Program-made: the position numbers and the translations under genes
Shown here: in pieces, positions 60,579-64,000 of the stretch
Layout: every line of letters begins with the position of its first letter
Numbering within the stretch: position 1 is the stretch's first letter
Assembly (NCBI RefSeq): GCF_018863395.1
Contig: NZ_JAHKRR010000004.1
Span: 583,761 to 647,760, forward strand
Origin: Sinomicrobium weinanense
GTDB taxonomy: Bacteria > Bacteroidota > Bacteroidia > Flavobacteriales > Flavobacteriaceae
Direction of reading: 5' to 3'
DNA length: 64,000 nt
The notes under the pieces: model-generated
Told to the model about the DNA's origin: nothing
Seen by the model: only the letters and a program-made list of their open reading frames with translations
The model's database searches: none

Positions 60579-60986
60579 TTAGGGCGATATAAAAGTCTCC
60601 AGGAACCGGAGGGCTTTTTGCCTGTCAGTAAATATTTTTGAGGGAATATTGGGCTTGCTCACTTTGAGATAAAATTCGAGTATAACATGGCTGACAGGTG
60701 GCGCCACCAGGATGGAAACCGCTCTGGTGAGTGTAGACCCTTCCCTGGCAAGGTAGTCTCTGGCGGTCTTGTCGACATCTTTAATTCCGCGGATGTCACA
60801 AAATACGGGGAAACTCCGCTCGTTCTGGAATTTTAACCTGTCGGCGACGATTATTTTTGCGGCTTTGAGGTCGATAATGGTGTTTGGTTTATATACAAAA
60901 AAGAGAATATTCCGGTCTATCCAGAATTTGGCATACTCGTTTTCAATATTGGGCATGCCTTGGTTGAAATCTTCAAAGTACGTCAT
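60579..60986 (-). CDS. STAS/SpoIIAA-like small protein
   Basis: A 135-residue alpha/beta protein that resembles the STAS-like group common in Bacteroidota. It has short strands and helices in the order ILFFVYKPNTIIDLKAAKII, FPVFCDIRGIKDVDKTARDYL and RAVSILVAPPVSHVILEFYL, as in SpoIIAA-like proteins. No catalytic motif. ATG 60986 or 60956. Lies between the PAS-AraC gene and the divergent oxoamine-synthase fusion; function unknown. Confidence 0.55.
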   Translation of the reverse strand: MTYFEDFNQGMPNIENEYAKFWIDRNILFFVYKPNTIIDLKAAKIIVADRLKFQNERSFPVFCDIRGIKDVDKTARDYLAREGSTLTRAVSILVAPPVSHVILEFYLKVSKPNIPSKIFTDRQKALRFLETFISP

Positions 60987-61085
60987 AATTTGTGGGGTAT
61001 ATAACCCGGCAATTTAACAAAATTTTATATATGCAGGCCATTTACGGCCACCCGGTTATAGGTTAACGCTAAACTTTTTAAAAAA

Positions 61086-61123
61086 ACTTGTCTGAGAGGG
61101 ATTATTTCTTATCTGAGAGGGAT
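61086..61123 (+). promoter_or_regulatory. 21-bp-spaced repeat pair C at the fusion-gene promoter
   Basis: ACTTGTCTGAGAGGGAT (61086-61102) and TCTTATCTGAGAGGGAT (61107-61123), spaced 21 bp. The second half-site ends 5 bp before a TAGGTTTG -7 box (61129-61136), covering the -33 region, as a class II activator site would. Confidence 0.7.
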
Positions 61124-61128
61124 TATTT

Positions 61129-61136
61129 TAGGTTTG
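61129..61136 (+). promoter_or_regulatory. -7 box (TAGGTTTG) of the fusion gene
   Basis: TAGGTTTG fits TAnnTTTG and sits 91 bp before the ATG at 61228, immediately after repeat pair C. Confidence 0.6.
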
Positions 61137-61227
61137 CAGATGCTGATTTGGGTTAATTTTTTTAGTTTGGGTGGTTTAAAAACAACTAGACCTTCGTTTG
61201 TTTTTGCCCCGGTGAAAAGGGAAAGAG

Positions 61228-63648
61228 ATGGCAAAAATAAAACATAATAACTTCCTGGATACGGTGGACGGGGTTTTCTCGGATGCCACCGAGGCCGGTG
61301 TGCTCCACCTTTATGCCCAGGGCAGTAGTTTCGGCGGCCGAAAAATAAAGGTGAACGACAGGGATCTGCTGCATTTCGGCACTACGGGCTATCTTGGCCT
61401 GGAACAGGATTCCCGCCTTAAGACCGCTGCTGCCCGGGCCATTTTTAAGTTTGGCACACAGTTCCCCCTTTCCAAAACCTATATCTCCCATCCCCTGTAC
61501 AGGGAACTGGAAGAAAAAGTGCAGGTCATGTACGGATATCCCGTAGTGATTACCAAAAACAGTACCCTGGGACATATGGGGGTCATACCCACTGCGGTAA
61601 GGGATGAAGACGGCGTTATCCTGGACCATCAGGTACACTGGAGTGTACAGAATGCCGCCCAGCAGCTCAAGGTGCGCGGAGTACCCATAGAAATGATACG
61701 CCACAACAATCTGGATATGCTCGAAGACAAAATACGTGACCTGTCTTCCAAATGCAGAAAAATATGGTATATGGCCGATGGGGTGTATTCCATGTACGGA
61801 GACTGCTCACCGATTTCCGGACTTATGGAACTGAGCAATAAATATCCGCAGTTACATTTGTATTTCGACGATGTACACGGCATGAGCTGGATAGGAAAGA
61901 ACGGTACAGGTTATGTGCTGCACAAGCTGAAAGAACTGCCGGAAAATGCGCTACTGTTCGGTACTCTGAGCAAGACTTTCGGGGCCAGCGGTGCTGTACT
62001 GGTATGCCCGGATGTAAAAATGTACCGGAAGATCCGGAATTTCGGAGGGCCACTGACCTTTTCGGCCCAATTAGAGCCTGCTTCCGTTGCTGCTGCCTCT
62101 GCCTCAGCAGACATTCACCTCTCCCCGGAGATCTATAAGTTACAGGACGAATTACGCTATAAGGTCAGGTATTTAAACCGGTTGCTGGAGAAAACGGAAC
62201 TCCCGTTGATAGAACAGAACGATTGCCCGGTATTCTATATCGGAACCGGGATGCCCGTTACCGGTTATAAGCTCGTAAGACGACTGATGGCCGAAGGTCT
62301 TTTTATAAACCTGGGTATATATCCGGGAGTCCCTGTAAAAAATACCGGCTTAAGGATCACTATTTCCAGGCACAATGAAGAAGAAGACATGGACCACCTG
62401 GCGGAAGCCCTGGCGTATCACTATCCGAAGGCCCTGGAAGAAACCCATACCACATTGAACAGGGTGAGAAGGGCGTTCCGGATGCCGGTAACAAATACCG
62501 AACAAAAAAGGAAAGAGCCCGGAATCCTGGATTTGCAGTTAGAAAACACTATTCACAAGATAAATAAAGAAGAATGGAATACACGGTTTAAAGGTCACGG
62601 GATTTTTGACTGGGAAGGCCTGGCGTTCCTCGAAAAAGCGTTTTGCGGTAATGCCGCACCGGAACACAACTGGTCTTTCTATTACCTTATGATCCGGGAC
62701 AAAAGCAGAAAACCGGTGCTGGCTACATTCTTTACCCTGGCCCTTTGGAAAGACGATATGCTGGCCCCTGCCTCTGTTTCCGTGAAACTGGAAGAAAAGA
62801 GAAAACAGGATCCTTATTACCTTACTTCCCACGTGCTGAGCATGGGGTCCCTGTTTACAGAGGGGCAGCATTGCTATCTAAACAGTTCACACCCGCAATG
62901 GCGGGAAGCTGTGAGGATACTTCTGGAAACACTGGAAACACTCAATGAGAAGAAAGACACATCCATGCTGGTATTACGGGATTTTACCGAAGAAGAAGAT
63001 CTGAGCCGGGTATTTCACAACCGGGGATATATAAAAATGGCCATGCCCGATTCCTGTGCCGTGGAAAACCTGTCCTGGCAAAGTGTCGAACAATATGTAG
63101 CCTCGCTCTCTTCCCGTTCCAGGAAGCATTTCCGGAAGGAGGTGAAGCCCTATGAAAAATTTTTTAATGTGAAGTTCAGGGAAACCGTTACTGCCAAAAA
63201 AACAGAAGTTTACAGGCAACTCTTTGAGAATGTACGGAAAAACAATTATGACCTGAATACATTTTCCTTTCCGGAAAAATTGTTCGCCGTCATGTCACAA
63301 AGCCCCTTTTGGGAGTTTATGGAGCTTTCCCTGAAAAAAGAATACCATAAGCGAAAAGATGGCATAACTTTGGGCGTGATGTTCTGTTATAAGAACGGTA
63401 AAGATACCTATGTGCCTGCTTTTATCGGAATGGATTATACATATGCCCGGGAATACCAGTTATACCGGCAGATGTTGTACCAAACCGTAAAACGCGCAGG
63501 CAGTCTCGGGTTCCGGAGAATAGATTTCGGACTGTCAGCTTCTTTCGAAAAAAGAAAAATAGGGGCAAAGGCCACTCCTAAGGTAGCCTATATCCAGGCC
63601 AGGGACAATTTTTCCATGGAGCTGATGGGAGCCATGAGAGAGAAATAG
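61228..63648 (+). CDS. alpha-oxoamine synthase fused to a GNAT acyltransferase
   Basis: An 806-residue two-domain enzyme. Residues about 30-400 are a PLP-dependent alpha-oxoamine synthase (BioF/Kbl/serine palmitoyltransferase class), with D214-D-V-H217 in place of the DxAH motif and the Schiff-base lysine K249 in GTLSKTFGASGA. Residues about 430-806 are a BioF2/FemAB-like GNAT domain (RSRKHFRKEVKPYEKF, RRIDFGLSASFEKRKIGAK). Such enzymes join an amino acid to an acyl thioester; the second domain could then acylate the amine, giving an N-acyl amino-ketone lipid. Product unproven. Confidence 0.85.
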   Translation: MAKIKHNNFLDTVDGVFSDATEAGVLHLYAQGSSFGGRKIKVNDRDLLHFGTTGYLGLEQDSRLKTAAARAIFKFGTQFPLSKTYISHPLYRELEEKVQVMYGYPVVITKNSTLGHMGVIPTAVRDEDGVILDHQVHWSVQNAAQQLKVRGVPIEMIRHNNLDMLEDKIRDLSSKCRKIWYMADGVYSMYGDCSPISGLMELSNKYPQLHLYFDDVHGMSWIGKNGTGYVLHKLKELPENALLFGTLSKTFGASGAVLVCPDVKMYRKIRNFGGPLTFSAQLEPASVAAASASADIHLSPEIYKLQDELRYKVRYLNRLLEKTELPLIEQNDCPVFYIGTGMPVTGYKLVRRLMAEGLFINLGIYPGVPVKNTGLRITISRHNEEEDMDHLAEALAYHYPKALEETHTTLNRVRRAFRMPVTNTEQKRKEPGILDLQLENTIHKINKEEWNTRFKGHGIFDWEGLAFLEKAFCGNAAPEHNWSFYYLMIRDKSRKPVLATFFTLALWKDDMLAPASVSVKLEEKRKQDPYYLTSHVLSMGSLFTEGQHCYLNSSHPQWREAVRILLETLETLNEKKDTSMLVLRDFTEEEDLSRVFHNRGYIKMAMPDSCAVENLSWQSVEQYVASLSSRSRKHFRKEVKPYEKFFNVKFRETVTAKKTEVYRQLFENVRKNNYDLNTFSFPEKLFAVMSQSPFWEFMELSLKKEYHKRKDGITLGVMFCYKNGKDTYVPAFIGMDYTYAREYQLYRQMLYQTVKRAGSLGFRRIDFGLSASFEKRKIGAKATPKVAYIQARDNFSMELMGAMREK

Positions 63649-63656
63649 TCGGTATT

Positions 63657-63713
63657 CGGTATTCGGTGGTCGGTAATCAGTAAAACATACCACACACTGA
63701 CCACCGAATACCG
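63657..63713. repeat. inverted repeat after the fusion gene (GGTATTCGGT words)
   Basis: CGGTATTCGGTGGTC (63657-63671) pairs exactly with GACCACCGAATACCG (63699-63713). It starts right after the stop codon and may terminate the transcript, but lacks a T-run. Confidence 0.7.
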
Positions 63714-63745
63714 GTAAACTTTAGAAGAAAAAACACCTGGAATAT

Positions 63746-63874
63746 ATGAATCGGCATAGAGCATCGATAGAAGTATTACTGGAAAAATTCCGTGAAAATA
63801 CCATAACCCGGGAAGAGTTCGATCGGCTTTCGGAAATCGTGAACGATCCGGCCACGGAATGGGAGATCAAATAG
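63746..63874 (+). CDS. truncated FecR N-terminus-like microprotein
   Basis: A 42-residue frame (ASIEVLLEKFRENTITREEF, then DPATEWEIK). It lines up with residues 6-42 of the 81-residue protein at 58516 (LDVLLGKLRSGTMTEEEF ... PETEQEIK), then meets a TAG. It may be a minimal sigma-binding peptide or the remnant of a longer gene cut by a nonsense change. 98 bp after the fusion gene. Confidence 0.5.
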   Translation: MNRHRASIEVLLEKFRENTITREEFDRLSEIVNDPATEWEIK

Positions 63875-63939
63875 GATCAATCTCAAAAGTTGGGGAAGAA
63901 TTGAAGTAAAAGTCGATCTTTGCAAAAAAAGATATTGCT

Positions 63940-64000
63940 TTGGATAATTACCTGGACTTTATAAAACTTGTATTGCCCCCATTCATCGTAGATCATTTTG
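63940..64000 (+). CDS. start of an ISAon1-type transposase (partial)
   Basis: The last 61 bases read YLDFIKLVLPPFIVDHF from a possible TTG start at 63940. This resembles the N-terminal region of ISAon1-family transposases (LLLPEFLVEHF pattern). The window ends here, so the insertion sequence and its ends cannot be defined. Confidence 0.4.
   Translation, partial: MDNYLDFIKLVLPPFIVDHF

Overview
The window is chromosomal DNA of a gliding member of the Bacteroidota, most likely family Flavobacteriaceae. The evidence is a complete gldK-gldL-gldM-gldN gliding/type IX secretion cluster, a SusC/SusD pair, an ECF sigma factor of the Bacteroidota type, SusD- and LptE-type lipoproteins, and TAnnTTTG (-7) promoter boxes in front of several genes. 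No rRNA, tRNA, CRISPR array or complete insertion sequence was seen; the last bases may be the start of an ISAon1-type transposase.

Layout. 1-2.7 kb: Crp/Fnr regulator, PEP-mutase-family enzyme, AhpD-like protein, methyltransferase. 2.8-11.8 kb: YkgJ-type cysteine-cluster protein, then a SusC/SusD pair and a large FG-GAP/ASPIC protein. 11.9-12.4 kb: GAF/free-methionine-sulfoxide-reductase-like gene. 12.5-27.7 kb: a copper/silver island with a HYC_CC_PP protein, CusA-type RND pump, TolC-like protein, CusB-like adaptor, DUF3347 protein, HMA-AraC regulator, a four-helix-bundle gene inside an inverted-repeat element, CopA-type ATPase, PepSY protein, cupin and a DoxX-like membrane protein. 27.9-35.0 kb: a housekeeping block on the minus strand (groEL, groES, secG, TPR protein, lptE, sigma-54 activator, miaB). 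35.4-44.0 kb: topA, a degenerate arginase-fold protein and gldKLMN. 44.2-64 kb: an accessory and regulatory region with an orphan propeller histidine kinase, ParA without ParB, a small lipoprotein followed by a TPR histidine kinase and response regulator, a GIY-YIG protein, two double-glycine-leader peptides, GNAT and HTH genes, a lone ECF sigma factor, FecR-N-terminus-like microproteins, a PAS-AraC regulator, and a fused alpha-oxoamine synthase/GNAT acyltransferase.

The strongest unexplained signals are non-coding. Direct repeats phased at exactly 21 or 22 bp occur at several places: a 17-bp half-site pair repeated at three sites around the PAS-AraC gene and the oxoamine-synthase fusion; a three-unit set in front of copA; an eight-unit array in front of the cus genes; and a TTCTAC-type 22-bp repeat at two sites near 47.5 and 50.4 kb. 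Two-turn spacing is what AraC-type and other dimeric activators use, so these are good operator candidates.

A second theme is interspersed palindromic elements. A CCCCTTGAGGGG-armed MITE-like family has five copies. One lies in frame inside a coding sequence, and one supplies the C-terminus and stop codon of miaB. A different palindrome is in frame inside copA. A GATTGA-word inverted-repeat element occurs once with a four-helix-bundle gene between its arms and once without.

Candidate new biology is concentrated in 51.5-64 kb: the two bacteriocin-like peptides beside a two-component system and small lipoprotein, and the PAS-AraC / repeat-operator / oxoamine-synthase-acyltransferase module. 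Everything here was read by eye; no database search was run.
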